64,000 nt of DNA from Aromatoleum anaerobium (GCF_012910705.2 NZ_WTVG02000038.1:1-64000); one strand, 5' to 3'. Numbered from the stretch's first letter, positions 27,688 through 41,984 are shown. Made by a program: numbers and translations. Notes: generated by a model from the sequence alone, not told the origin.

Positions 27688-27846
27688 GGTAGGCGAGCCG
27701 GAAAGTGCGCGGGACGACACTTTTATTTTTAATCAAATTAAGCAGATATCAAGTTTTTTTGAAGTGGATTCAAAAAGACCTCAGACACATTGTTACATCA
27801 ACATGAAGGGATGGGTGGGCGCTTACATGCCTGCCTGAAAAAAAGT
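27688..27846. promoter_or_regulatory. AT-rich upstream region of pbpG
   Basis: A markedly AT-rich stretch in GC-rich DNA. On the minus strand it holds TTGATA followed after 17 bases by AAAATA, a possible promoter for pbpG. The palindrome TTAAT-CAA-ATTAA (27729-27741) overlaps the spacer. A run of seven T lies just after the patatin stop on the minus strand but without a clear hairpin. Confidence 0.35.
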
Positions 27847-28977
27847 TCATAACCGCAGAAAAACCGCCACCTCGTCACGGCGCGCGAGGGTGTCCTGGAA
27901 GCCCATCTCCATCAGCGCGCGGGTGAAGGCGGGCTCGAACAGGAGGTAGGACAGCAGCGTCGAACCCTCGCGACGCATCGCGCCGACGCCGCGCAGCAGC
28001 GTTCGCAATGCCAGCGGCAGCGTGTCGCGATGACGGCCGGCGATCGCGTCGAGCCGTTTTGACGGCGAGATCACCAAGGTTTCGATCGGCCGCAACGCGA
28101 GGCCTGCCGCGTCGCGCTCGGCCGCGGTGAAGGCGTTCAGCGTCGTGTTGATGCGCTCCATGCGCTCCAGGTCGACGGCAAGCCCGTCGAGGAAGATGCT
28201 CGACAGCGCGTGGCCGGCGATCTGCGCGAGCGGCGGATAGTCTTCGGTGCGCTGACGCCCCTCTTCGGCGAGCCGGCCCGAACCGATCACCAGGATGCGC
28301 TCGGCCCCCATGTGGATCGCCGGGCTGATCGGGGCGAGCTGGCGCATCGAGCCGTCGCCGAAATATTCACGATTGATCTTGACCGCCGGAAACACGAACG
28401 GAATCGCGCTCGACGCGAGCAGATGCTCGATGCCGAGGCGCGTCGGCATGCCGACGCGCTGCGCGCGGCGCCACGGCAGCACTTCCGGGGCCGCTTCGAA
28501 AAATGCGAGGTTCTCGCCGGACGAGTAACCGGATGCGGCAACGCTGACCGCATGGAGATGTCCCGCCTCGATCGCGCGGCGGATCGCCGAGAAGTCGAGC
28601 ACGCGCTCGAGCAGCGCGCGCAGCGGGCTGTTGTCGAGCAGCGAGCGCGGCGTCTGGCGTACCGCCCAGCCGAACATCAGCGCGCCGCCCCAGCGCAATC
28701 CGGTGCCCATCAGCGCCGCGGCGTCGGCCCGGTACACCTGCTCGACGTGGAAATTGCGCCAGATCCACGCCAGCTTGCGCACGCCGGCATTGAAGTCGGA
28801 CGAAAACACCGCGAGCGCCGCGGCGTTGATGCCGCCCGCCGACGTGCCGCACAGGATCGGGAACGGATTTCCCGGCTGCCGCCCCCTGATCTTGCGGATC
28901 GCGGCGAGCACACCGACCTGGTAGGCCGCGCGTGCGCCGCCCCCCGTCAATACCAGCGCCGCCTTCCCTTCCGTCAT
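27847..28977 (-). CDS. patatin-like phospholipase
   Basis: Predicted acyl hydrolase of 376 residues. The patatin elements are the oxyanion loop GGGARAAY at 12-19, the nucleophile elbow GTSAGG at 44-49 (Ser46) and the second dyad residue in FGDGSMRQ (Asp208). No signal peptide is visible. The C-terminal 120 residues have the LERMERINTTLNAF and ISPSKRLDAIA segments seen in proteobacterial patatin proteins of unknown role. It lies 96 bases downstream of maeB on the same strand. Confidence 0.88.
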   Translation of the reverse strand: MTEGKAALVLTGGGARAAYQVGVLAAIRKIRGRQPGNPFPILCGTSAGGINAAALAVFSSDFNAGVRKLAWIWRNFHVEQVYRADAAALMGTGLRWGGALMFGWAVRQTPRSLLDNSPLRALLERVLDFSAIRRAIEAGHLHAVSVAASGYSSGENLAFFEAAPEVLPWRRAQRVGMPTRLGIEHLLASSAIPFVFPAVKINREYFGDGSMRQLAPISPAIHMGAERILVIGSGRLAEEGRQRTEDYPPLAQIAGHALSSIFLDGLAVDLERMERINTTLNAFTAAERDAAGLALRPIETLVISPSKRLDAIAGRHRDTLPLALRTLLRGVGAMRREGSTLLSYLLFEPAFTRALMEMGFQDTLARRDEVAVFLRL

Positions 28978-29073
28978 GCGCCCCCCGCGTCGATCGCAAA
29001 CCTGCGGGGGAATGATGCCACGGGCGTGCGGGTGGCTGCGGCCGGCACCCCCGCAATCACGCCGCCTGCGGCA

Positions 29074-33516
<4,443 letters not shown>

Positions 33517-33548
33517 CGCCCGCTGCCGGCCCCGCTCCGGCAGCCCGT

Positions 33549-33579
33549 GAAAAAGCGCCGATCCGTCGGCGCTTTTTTC
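33549..33579. terminator. bidirectional intrinsic terminator after pckG
   Basis: A 7-bp stem GCGCCGA/TCGGCGC (33555-33561 with 33566-33572) with a TCCG loop. It is flanked by five A on one side and six T on the other. It should stop pckG transcripts and, from the other side, those of the lytic transglycosylase gene. Confidence 0.88.
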
Positions 33580-33671
33580 ATTTCAGCCGTTTCAGCCGCC
33601 TGAGCCGCCTGAATTCCGCACGTCCCCCGCGCAAGGAAAACCCGTGCCGCCGCGAGGCGTGCCGGCAGGCG

Positions 33672-34391
33672 TCAGACGTCGGTGCCCGTACCCCGCCCGG
33701 CTGCGACGACGAGACGCTTCTTCATCGCCAGCACCTTGTTCGCATACGAGGCGTTCGGGTCGCTGAGCGCGCCGCCGTAGTATTGCAGCGCGGTCTGCAG
33801 GCTGCCGAAACGGCGCAGTCCCTCGACCAGCACTTCGGTGCCGACACGCACGTTGAGCAGCGGATCGAACAGCGCGTCTTTCCGCCGGTTGTCGCCGATC
33901 TTGTCCATGTGGAAACGCGGAATCACCTGCATCAAGCCCTGCGCCCCCATGCTGCTGACAGCCAGCGGGTTGAAGCTCGACTCGATCGCCATCACGGCGA
34001 CGATCAGCAGCGGATCGATGCCCGAGCTGCGCCCGCGATGTTCGGCCGCGGCGAGCACCGGTTCCAGCGCCACGCTCGATACACGGTAGCGGCGTGCGAC
34101 ATAATCACGCACGCGCTCCATCTCGTCCGACAGCACATCGACATCCTTCCTTATCGGCACCGCCTTGACGACGGAAACCGGAACCGGAACCGCAACCGCC
34201 TGTTCCAGCGCGACGTCGCGGACGTCCATGATTCCGGTGTCCGCGAACACCACCGGATCATGCTGCAGGTAAGTGCTCCCCAGCCAGGCCGCCGCGACGA
34301 GTCCGACGGTGAAAAGCTTGGCGTGAGTCAGATGAACTACCAGGTCGCCGGCCTTGCTTGTGCTTTTGCCGGCATCAGTTGCGTGAACCAT
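33672..34391 (-). CDS. lytic transglycosylase, SLT domain
   Basis: Cleaves glycan strands of peptidoglycan. The start is ATG at 34389-34391 behind GGAGGAAC, giving 239 residues. An N-terminal hydrophobic segment (about residues 24-40, LFTVGLVAAAWLGSTYL) may be a signal anchor. The SLT domain begins after about residue 115. It carries the catalytic Glu in AVMAIESSFNPLAVSSMGAQGLMQVIP. The tail LQTALQYYGGALSDPNASYANKVLAMKKRL is typical. It has a long leader with a consensus-like promoter near 34700. Confidence 0.9.
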   Translation of the reverse strand: MVHATDAGKSTSKAGDLVVHLTHAKLFTVGLVAAAWLGSTYLQHDPVVFADTGIMDVRDVALEQAVAVPVPVSVVKAVPIRKDVDVLSDEMERVRDYVARRYRVSSVALEPVLAAAEHRGRSSGIDPLLIVAVMAIESSFNPLAVSSMGAQGLMQVIPRFHMDKIGDNRRKDALFDPLLNVRVGTEVLVEGLRRFGSLQTALQYYGGALSDPNASYANKVLAMKKRLVVAAGRGTGTDV

Positions 34392-34593
34392 GGTTCCTCC
34401 GTTCTGTGGCCGCAAGCTTCCACTTCCCGCTCCCTGAAGGCATGCGGGAGGCGCCCTTCGTGACATCGGGCAACGGAACCGGACACGGCAGGGACGCCAT
34501 GTTCGGGGTGGAATCCGGCGGTTGTCAGTGGTCGTTCAGGCACTCCGCCGCAACCTGACGGGGTGCCCCGCGGTGCGAGCGGCCATGTCGAAT

Positions 34594-34624
34594 GCGCCGT
34601 TTCCAATGAGCTGGAAACCGGCGC
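34594..34624 (-). other. strong hairpin in the transglycosylase leader
   Basis: GCGCC-G-GTTTCC and GGAAAC-GGCGC pair over 11 bp with one bulged base around an 8-base loop. On the minus strand it lies about 55 bases after the promoter and 200 bases before the gene. There is no T-tract, so it is more likely part of a structured leader or a small RNA than a terminator. Confidence 0.45.
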
Positions 34625-34678
34625 CGCACCGGTGGATAGAATGAAATCAAACGCTTGCTGCGACGCAACAACGTCCGC

Positions 34679-34707
34679 AATTTATTTTTGTTCGCAGGTA
34701 TTGTCAA
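34679..34707 (-). promoter_or_regulatory. near-consensus sigma70 promoter
   Basis: On the minus strand TTGACA (34702-34707), exactly 17 bases, then TAAATT (34679-34684). It points to the transglycosylase gene 288 bases downstream and is the best -35 match noted in the window. Confidence 0.6.
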
Positions 34708-34883
34708 TCCGGGGGATCGTGTAATCGTCGTCTGCAAGCGACGTTTTGCGACTTACGTCACGTGGCTGCAAGCTTCCGTCCGATTGTGAGGAAGTGTTGC
34801 GACAGGCCGATCCGGGGCCGCGGGGCGCCGAATCGGCACCAGACCGCGACCGGCACGGCGCACGAATCTCTCGACGAAAGTCG

Positions 34884-35501
34884 TCAGTGCGGGCTTGCGC
34901 CGCCGCCCGCGCTCCGATCCCTGTCGCTGCGATAGCGTGCGGTGAACGAGCGGGCCGCGGCGATGAACTCGAAGAAATCCGCCTCGAAGCCGGCATAGTC
35001 CGAGGCCAGTTCGGCACCGCTGCCCGCAAGCGGGTTTGCGCGCCGCAGGCGCAGCGCGATGCGGTCGAGCGCCTGCGCCGTCGCAGGCGCAGATCGATAC
35101 GACGTGAGCCAGTCCGCTTCGCGCATGCGCGGCAGGATATCGAGCAGGCGCGGCGGCAGCAGCGCGGCATGCTCGTCCATCAGCCGGTACATCTGCGCTG
35201 CAAAGTCCTCGAGCGGAATATCGTGGAACTCGTCCCAGTGACGGGCGAGGAAGTGATCGTAGAACATATCGACCATCACGCCACCGACCCGCCGGCGCGC
35301 GCTCGACACCCGCGAGCGGCTGCGGACGAAGGCCGGATGCGTATCGGCGAAGACGTCGATCTGCCGATGCAGCCGCACCCCCGCGGCGACCTCCGGCGGC
35401 AGACCGGCGGGCAGCGGCCCCTTGACGAAGTCGCCGATCAGGCCGCCGAGCCGGTCCGCCGGCGAGTCACCAGCGAGATAGGCATGCGCAAGGAAGTTCA
35501 T
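34884..35501 (-). CDS. acpH: ACP phosphodiesterase
   Basis: Removes the phosphopantetheine group from holo-acyl carrier protein. The 205-residue product has the family start MNFLAHAYLAGDSPADRLGGLIGDFVKG. The HD-type helices follow with LHRQIDVFADTHPAF and GGVMVDMFYDHFLARHW. The C-terminus ADFFEFIAAARSFTARYRS is also as expected. It follows the LysR gene by 12 bases on the same strand and may share its transcript. Confidence 0.92.
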   Translation of the reverse strand: MNFLAHAYLAGDSPADRLGGLIGDFVKGPLPAGLPPEVAAGVRLHRQIDVFADTHPAFVRSRSRVSSARRRVGGVMVDMFYDHFLARHWDEFHDIPLEDFAAQMYRLMDEHAALLPPRLLDILPRMREADWLTSYRSAPATAQALDRIALRLRRANPLAGSGAELASDYAGFEADFFEFIAAARSFTARYRSDRDRSAGGGASPH

Positions 35502-35513
35502 CGTCGGACAGGC

Positions 35514-36392
35514 TCATGCAAAGATGCCGGCGAGCCAGGCGATGAAATCCCGCACCACCGCCCGCTTGTGCTGCGCCGGCGTCGCCACGGCGTAATAGGT
35601 GAAGGGCGCCGGCGCGGTCACGCCGAACAGCGGCACCAGCCGGCCGGTGTCGACCCATGCTGCCGACAGCCTGCGGGTGCCGACGGCGGCGCCGAGCCCG
35701 GCCGCAGCGACCTCGAACAGCATGCCGAGATCATTGAACACGGCGCCGCGCTCGGGCTCCGGCCAGTCGAGCCCGGCCGCGGCGAAACACGGCCGCCACG
35801 GCAGCAGGGGCGAACGCAGCAGTTCGGCGCGGCCGAGATCGGCGATGCCGCGCAGCGCGCGCGCCGCCACCCACGACGGCGCGGCGAGCGGCATGACGAC
35901 GTCGTCGAACAGCTTGCACACGGTGCGCTCCGGATAATCGCCACGCCCCCAGCGCACCTCGACGTCCGCGGTCTCGGCCGTGACGTCCTGCAGCGGGATC
36001 GACAGATGCATCTCGACTTCGACTTCCGGGTGCGAGCGCAGGTATTCGGGCAGGCGCGCCATCAGCAATTGCCGCGCGAAAGTCGGCGGCAGCGACACGC
36101 GCAGCCGCTCGCGCTCGGGCTGCAGCACGGCGCCCGCCTGCGCGAGCTTGTCGAATGCCTCGCGCACGCTCTCGAGGTACAGCCGCCCCACCGTGGTCGG
36201 GCGCACCCCGGCCGGCGTGCGTTCGAACAACGGCGTGCCGAGCATCGCTTCGAGCTGGCGGATGCGGTGGCTGACGGCGCTCGGCGTCACGCACAGCTCG
36301 TCGGCCGCCTGCGCGAAACCGCCGAGCCGCGCCGCGGCTTCGAATGCGGCCAGCGCATGCATCGGCGGGACGCGGCGCACGACGCTGCTCAT
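35514..36392 (-). CDS. LysR-family regulator, GcvA-like
   Basis: Transcription factor of 292 residues. The N-terminal winged helix (about residues 8-67) reads PPMHALAAFEAAARLGGFAQAADELCVTPSAVSHRIRQLEAMLG, the arrangement of GcvA/AmpR-type members. The effector-binding domain (about 90-290) contains the GAAVGTRRLSAAW region. No divergently transcribed target lies next to it; acpH follows on the same strand. The start ATG overlaps a TGA of a weak upstream frame. Target genes are unknown. Confidence 0.88.
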   Translation of the reverse strand: MSSVVRRVPPMHALAAFEAAARLGGFAQAADELCVTPSAVSHRIRQLEAMLGTPLFERTPAGVRPTTVGRLYLESVREAFDKLAQAGAVLQPERERLRVSLPPTFARQLLMARLPEYLRSHPEVEVEMHLSIPLQDVTAETADVEVRWGRGDYPERTVCKLFDDVVMPLAAPSWVAARALRGIADLGRAELLRSPLLPWRPCFAAAGLDWPEPERGAVFNDLGMLFEVAAAGLGAAVGTRRLSAAWVDTGRLVPLFGVTAPAPFTYYAVATPAQHKRAVVRDFIAWLAGIFA

Positions 36393-36763
36393 CGTCCACC
36401 GTCCCCGGCAAGTCGTGCGACCGCATCAGGGCAAAAGCGCTCGACCGGATGGTCATCGAGATCGGGGTCGAGATCGGAGTCGGACACCAATGGCACCAGT
36501 CTTGAGCAAAGCCCTTGTGGATCATCGACGGGGACGTGCGCACGGAACACGCGGACGCCAGGATCGGCGCTGCGGAGGGTGCGGCAGAGTTCGATTGTAC
36601 CGTTCAATCCCTGGCGTTTGGGCGCAGCGGACAGCGCGCGGAGCCGGGATCCCCATCCGCCTTCCGGTTGACCGCTACGACAGCTCACCGAAGGCTCACC
36701 GGATTGCCCGCCAGCCTGACGGCGCCGCCAGTCACCACCGAGCCGAGCGCGGGGCGGGCGACG
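36393..36763. other. 371-base gap upstream of LysR gene
   Basis: No certain gene. A minus-strand frame of 99 codons (36389-36688) ends with TGA overlapping the LysR ATG. It has no recognisable family and its acidic SDSDLDPDLDD part is produced by a 12-bp tandem repeat (TCGAGATCGGGG and TCGAGATCGGAG at 36456-36479), so it is not called as a gene. No strong promoter is visible. Confidence 0.35.
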
Positions 36764-39700
36764 TCAGGCAGGGTCCTGCATCACGTGCGGCGACGAAGCG
36801 GCCGCATGCGGGAGGACATGCGGGGGAGCCTTCATTTCGCAGTTCTCGTCATCGACAACGAGCACTGTGCGCCCGCTCGCGTGAGCCGGACTGGCGAGGC
36901 GGCGGCCGCTGCGCAACAATGCAGCAAGCTCGTCCGCCGGCAGGGGCTTGCTGAAATAGTAACCCTGCATTTCGTCGCAATGGTGGCGCTCCAGGAAGGT
37001 GAGCTGCTCCGCAGTTTCGACTCCTTCGGCAACGACCTTCAGCCCCATCCTGTGGGCGAGGGCAATCACGGAGCTTGAAATCGCTGCTGCTGCGGGTTTG
37101 ACGAGTAGATCCATGACGAAGCTCCGGTCGATCTTGAGCTGATCGATGGGGAATTCGCTCAGATAAGTCAGACTGGAGTAGCCGGTACCGAAATCGTCGA
37201 TAGCCAGCTGAAGGCCGAGCTGCTTGAGGCGGGTTAGCGTGAGATTGGCTTGACGAGGGTCCTCCATCAGTGCGCTTTCGGTGAGTTCCAGTTCGAGCAG
37301 GGCGGGGTCGAGCTCGCTGCGGGCCAGCACATCAGCAACGATTTCGACCAGATCGGGCTGATGCAGCTGGGCGGCGGAGAGATTGACGGCGACGATGATG
37401 ACCGGCAGGCCGGCATCCTGCCAGGCCTTGTTCTGACGACAAGCCTCGCCCAGCGCCCAGGCGCCGAGCTGCTGGATCAGGCCGCTTTCCTCGGCAATCG
37501 GGATGAAGCGGGCCGGCGAGATGTATTCGCCGCTGACCGGGTGGCGCCAGCGTGCGAGCGCCTCGACGGCAACCACGCGACCGGTTGCGAGATCGACCTT
37601 GGGCTGGTAGTGGAGCTCCAGCGCGTTGGCGGCGAGGGAAAGGCGCAGCGCGCTTTCCATCGACATGCGCTCGCGGGTTTCGCGGTCCAGTTCTTCGCTG
37701 AACACGCAATACTTCAGACCCTGCGCTTCGGCGTGGTGCAGCGCGATCGTCGCCTTGTGCAGCAGCGCTTCGAAGGTGTCGCCGTCGTCCGACAACAGAC
37801 TCACGCCCGCTGCCGCCGAAGGCTGCAGCTTTTCGCCCTTGACCACGGCCGGCGTGCGGACGATGTCGATGATGCGCTCGAGCAGCGCTTGCACTTCACG
37901 CGCCTGCCCGAGCCCCGTGAGCATCAGGATGAATTCGGTGCCCTCCTGGCGCGAGACGGCATCCTGCTCGCGAATGCATTGGCTCAGGCGGCGGGCGATG
38001 ATCCTGAGCAGATCGTCGCCCGCCTTGCGGCCGAGGCTGTCGTTGATCTGCTTGAAGCGCCCGAGCCCCAGCGACACCAGCGCGATCCACGAACCGTCGT
38101 TGTGCGCTTGCGCGGCGGCCTGCGCGAAGCGTTCCCGCAGCAGGTTCTGGTTCGGCAATTCGGTCAGTTCATCGTAGCTGGCGAGGAAGGCGAGCCGGTT
38201 CTTGAGCTGCCGGTGCTCGCTGATGTCGTGCTGCACGGCGACGAAATTCGTCAGGGCACCGCTGTCGTCGACGACCGGGCTGACGTGGACCGCGGCCCAG
38301 TACAGGCTCCCGTCCTTGCGTCGGTTGATGAGCTCGCCCTCCCAGACCTGGCCTTTGAGGATCGTCTCCCACATGTCGCGGTACTGCGCCGGCGAGTTCA
38401 GCCCGGAGCGCCAGAATCCCGCCTTGCGCCCCAGCGCTTCGCTGTTCGTGTAGCCGGTAACCGCGCGGAAGCGCGGGTTGGTGTATTGGATGATGCCCTG
38501 ACCGTCGGTGACGGCCACCGCGCTCGCGCTGCGCTCGACGACGGTGTTGAGCTTGCGCAGCTCGCGGGCGTCGGCCTCGCGCCGGGCGATGTCGTCGAGC
38601 AGGGCCTGGCGCATCTGCTCGAAGGTGCGCGCGAGGTGGCCGAATTCGTCGTCGCGGCCGCCCGCCAGCGGCTGCGCGAGATCCCCGCCCGAGATGCGCC
38701 GGGCGGCGTCGTCGAGGGTTTTCAGCGGTTCGAGCACGCGCCGCCACAGCGTGCGCACGGCGAACCCGAACAGCGCGCTCAGGACGACGACGGTGAGCAC
38801 TACCAGCCCCAAGGTGTGCCGCGCGTTGCGGCGCAGCCGCTCGATGTCGCGCGCGAACTGCGCACCGACGGCCTCCGACACGCCAATGACGGCATCGATG
38901 CCGCGGCTCGCTTCGCGGTACCACTCCTCCCCGCTCAGCGGATACGCGAGCCCTTCGATGCCGCTCCGATAGACGCCTGCGCGCACCGCCTCGTAGCGCT
39001 GCAGCAGGTCCTGCTCGAACACCTCGCGCGCCCGGCTCAGTTCCGGGCTCGCCGGCAGATGCTCGAGGATGACCTCGACGCGCCGCCGGGCGTGAGTCGC
39101 CACCACACGATAGTTCCCGAGCAGTACCTGGTCCCGTTCGCCGAGTGGCGCCCCCTGTGCGATTGCAACGCCAAGCACGGCGCGCTCGCGTCCGACATGT
39201 TCGGCCAGCGTAAACAGCAGGTCCTTGGTCACCGGCAACGACGCATAGGTGTAGATGTTGTCGCGCAGCGGCAGCATGCCGATCGTGATCAGGCCTTCCA
39301 GATTCTCGATCGCGCCGGTTGTCAGGGCCACCCACCGCTCGGCGGCCGCCGGCGCGCCAGCGGCGCCTTGCAGCTGCACATCGAGCTGCGCCCGCCGGCG
39401 CTCGATCTCGGCGCGATCCTGCCGCACCTGAGCCAGCACCGCCGCCACCGGATGATCCGGCGCGCGCCGCGCGAGCTCGTCGGCGAGCGCCGCAAGCTGC
39501 GCGTGAGATTCATCGACCGCCGCCCGCCGCTGCCGCAGTTCGACCTTCAGCATCTCGTCGGCCTGGCCGGAACGGGGCAGCATCACCGCCGTGAGCCCGC
39601 GCTCCATTGCGAGCTGGGCGCTCGCGCGCTGGGCGGCGTCGCCCATGCGTGCGGTCAGCTCGATCCATTCGGCGGCGGCGGCCTTCTGGCGGCTGTCGGC

Positions 39701-39778
39701 GAGCTGCCACAGGCCGGCGGTCGCCGACAGCACGGCGAAGGCGCCGAGCAGCGTGAAGAACGTGCGTCTGAGCGTCAT
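36764..39778 (-). CDS. membrane c-di-GMP phosphodiesterase with degenerate GGDEF (HAMP-PAS-GGDEF-EAL)
   Basis: A 1004-residue sensor protein. Starting at ATG 39776-39778 (a GTG lies 21 bases upstream), it has two membrane helices (about 5-22 and 321-344) around a large helical periplasmic domain, then HAMP, PAS (about 408-520), GGDEF (about 530-690) and EAL (about 705-960). The GGDEF signature reads EGTEF (612-616), and the metal-binding Asp region reads SLGLGRFK rather than DLDxFK, so cyclase activity is unlikely. The I-site RxxD (REQD, 603-606) is kept. EAL reads EALARWRHP (739 onward), consistent with an active phosphodiesterase. Confidence 0.9.
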   Translation of the reverse strand: MTLRRTFFTLLGAFAVLSATAGLWQLADSRQKAAAAEWIELTARMGDAAQRASAQLAMERGLTAVMLPRSGQADEMLKVELRQRRAAVDESHAQLAALADELARRAPDHPVAAVLAQVRQDRAEIERRRAQLDVQLQGAAGAPAAAERWVALTTGAIENLEGLITIGMLPLRDNIYTYASLPVTKDLLFTLAEHVGRERAVLGVAIAQGAPLGERDQVLLGNYRVVATHARRRVEVILEHLPASPELSRAREVFEQDLLQRYEAVRAGVYRSGIEGLAYPLSGEEWYREASRGIDAVIGVSEAVGAQFARDIERLRRNARHTLGLVVLTVVVLSALFGFAVRTLWRRVLEPLKTLDDAARRISGGDLAQPLAGGRDDEFGHLARTFEQMRQALLDDIARREADARELRKLNTVVERSASAVAVTDGQGIIQYTNPRFRAVTGYTNSEALGRKAGFWRSGLNSPAQYRDMWETILKGQVWEGELINRRKDGSLYWAAVHVSPVVDDSGALTNFVAVQHDISEHRQLKNRLAFLASYDELTELPNQNLLRERFAQAAAQAHNDGSWIALVSLGLGRFKQINDSLGRKAGDDLLRIIARRLSQCIREQDAVSRQEGTEFILMLTGLGQAREVQALLERIIDIVRTPAVVKGEKLQPSAAAGVSLLSDDGDTFEALLHKATIALHHAEAQGLKYCVFSEELDRETRERMSMESALRLSLAANALELHYQPKVDLATGRVVAVEALARWRHPVSGEYISPARFIPIAEESGLIQQLGAWALGEACRQNKAWQDAGLPVIIVAVNLSAAQLHQPDLVEIVADVLARSELDPALLELELTESALMEDPRQANLTLTRLKQLGLQLAIDDFGTGYSSLTYLSEFPIDQLKIDRSFVMDLLVKPAAAAISSSVIALAHRMGLKVVAEGVETAEQLTFLERHHCDEMQGYYFSKPLPADELAALLRSGRRLASPAHASGRTVLVVDDENCEMKAPPHVLPHAAASSPHVMQDPA

Positions 39779-39799
39779 GTCATCGGTCCGGTGCGACAC

Positions 39800-40182
39800 G
39801 TAAGGGAAAGCATCGAATTTTCTTCAACCTGCTCCGTGCCGCTCCGGCCAGAACCCGCGCGGACATCAGCCGCCTCGGCGCCACGCGAAGCACCGGCAAG
39901 GCTGATGATGACAAGCACAGCGGGGCGGGGGTCTGGGGCCCGATGGACTACAGCCGGGGAAACTGTAACAGGCGACCTTGCAGGCCGTAAAGATCATATG
40001 TCACGCATTACGCATATGCCGGAATGCGCGGGCTGCTGTCGAGCACCGACGGCCGACCCGAACCTCGAGCTCGACCTCGATCCGTGGCCCTGCCTGACGG
40101 AAGTTGATGGACATGCCGGAAGCCGGCATCAGCGCGCGCACCAGATTCGACAGCGTGCGCCGTCATCGCCACCCGCGCCGCA
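39800..40182. other. 383-base gap between bluB and the GGDEF/EAL gene
   Basis: No family-like ORF. Two CATATG hexamers 12 bases apart lie near 40000-40020, and repeated GAGCTCGACCTCGA-like DNA lies near 40065-40080. These 383 bases probably hold the promoter of the GGDEF/EAL gene and the end of the bluB transcript, but no clear box or terminator is seen. Confidence 0.35.
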
Positions 40183-41037
<855 letters not shown>

Positions 41038-41901
41038 TCATGCAATCGGCCCCGGCCGCGATTTATCCGGATGGACTGCCGTGCAGCCGACATGCGGGGG
41101 ATGCGGAATGTCGTCCGGCGCAGCCGGCAAAAACCACGCGAGCCGCGGATACAGGCTGACCACGTCGCCGACGATCGTCAGCGCCGGCGGCCGGATGTCG
41201 GCCTCGCGCACGACGTCCGCGAGCGTCGCGAGCGTGCCGGGGGCGACCCGCTGCGCCTGCGTCGTGCCGCGTTCGACGACGCACGCGGGCGTGGCGGGCG
41301 GCAGGCCGTGCGCGACGAGCTGGCGGCAGATCTCGGCGAGCCGCGAGATGCCCATGTAGATCACCAGCGTCTGGCCGGGACGGGCGAGCATCGGCCAGTC
41401 GAGGTCGAGCGCGCCGCCCTTCAGGAAGCCGGTCGTGAAGACCACCGAGCGCGCATGTTCGCGATGCGTCAGCGGGATGCCGGCAAACGCCGCGACGCCG
41501 GCCGCCGCGGTGACGCCCGGCACGACTTCGACGGTAATGCCGGCTTCGAGGAGCGCCTCCATCTCCTCGCCGCCGCGGCCGAAGATGAACGGGTCACCGC
41601 CTTTCAGTCGCACGACGCATTTGCCGGCCTGGGCGAGGCGCACGAGGAGGCGGTTGATTTCCTCCTGCGGCAGCGTGTGGTCGGATGCCTTCTTGCCGAC
41701 GTAATGGCGCTCGGCGCCGGCCGGGGCGAGGTCGACGATCGCCGGGCTGACGAGATTGTCGAACACCACCGCGTCGGCGCCGGCGACAAGGCGCGCGCCG
41801 CGCAGGGTCAGCAGTTCGGGATCGCCGGGCCCCGCGCCGACGAGATAGACATGGCCCGCCGTCGGGCCGGGCCGGGGATGCGCGATGTCGGGTATGGGCA
41901 T
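41038..41901 (-). CDS. cobA: uroporphyrinogen-III C-methyltransferase
   Basis: SAM-dependent methylation of uroporphyrinogen III at C2 and C7, giving precorrin-2 for B12 and siroheme. The 287-residue product has the SUMT motifs VYLVGAGPGDPELLTLRGARL near residue 18 and LKGGDPFIFGRGGEE near 98. VVPGVTAAAGVAAFAGIPLTHRE follows near 125. It lacks the CysG oxidase/chelatase half. It is located upstream of bluB and downstream of btuD on the minus strand. Confidence 0.95.
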   Translation of the reverse strand: MPIPDIAHPRPGPTAGHVYLVGAGPGDPELLTLRGARLVAGADAVVFDNLVSPAIVDLAPAGAERHYVGKKASDHTLPQEEINRLLVRLAQAGKCVVRLKGGDPFIFGRGGEEMEALLEAGITVEVVPGVTAAAGVAAFAGIPLTHREHARSVVFTTGFLKGGALDLDWPMLARPGQTLVIYMGISRLAEICRQLVAHGLPPATPACVVERGTTQAQRVAPGTLATLADVVREADIRPPALTIVGDVVSLYPRLAWFLPAAPDDIPHPPHVGCTAVHPDKSRPGPIA

Positions 41902-41950
41902 GGGATGTCTCGCAGTGGTTTGCGGTGTCAGTACTCTACGCCCGACAGCA

Positions 41951-41984
41951 CGCCGCGTTGGAGCCGCGCAGCGGCGATTTTTTT
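41951..41984 (+). terminator. terminator-like hairpin between cobA and btuD
   Basis: CGCCGC and GCGGCG (41951-41956 with 41971-41976) form a stem, followed by A and seven T on the plus strand. All neighbouring genes are on the minus strand, so it may stop antisense transcripts or be fortuitous. Confidence 0.3.

Larger units (their letters stand above)
34392..34883. other. 492-base non-coding region with promoter and hairpin
   Basis: Gap between the transglycosylase start and the acpH stop. It contains a near-consensus minus-strand promoter (34679-34707) and a strong imperfect hairpin (34594-34624). No protein-family ORF is visible. The weak frame at 34525-34737 would begin upstream of the promoter and is not supported. 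See the separate entries. Confidence 0.5.

Noticed and set aside
34525-34737. 70-codon minus-strand frame in the transglycosylase leader
   Set aside because: It would start upstream of the likely promoter at 34679-34707 and so not be translated from that transcript. No similarity is apparent.
36389-36688. 99-codon minus-strand frame overlapping the LysR start
   Set aside because: The ATGA overlap is suggestive, but there is no recognisable family, no good ribosome binding site and a repeat-derived acidic tail.
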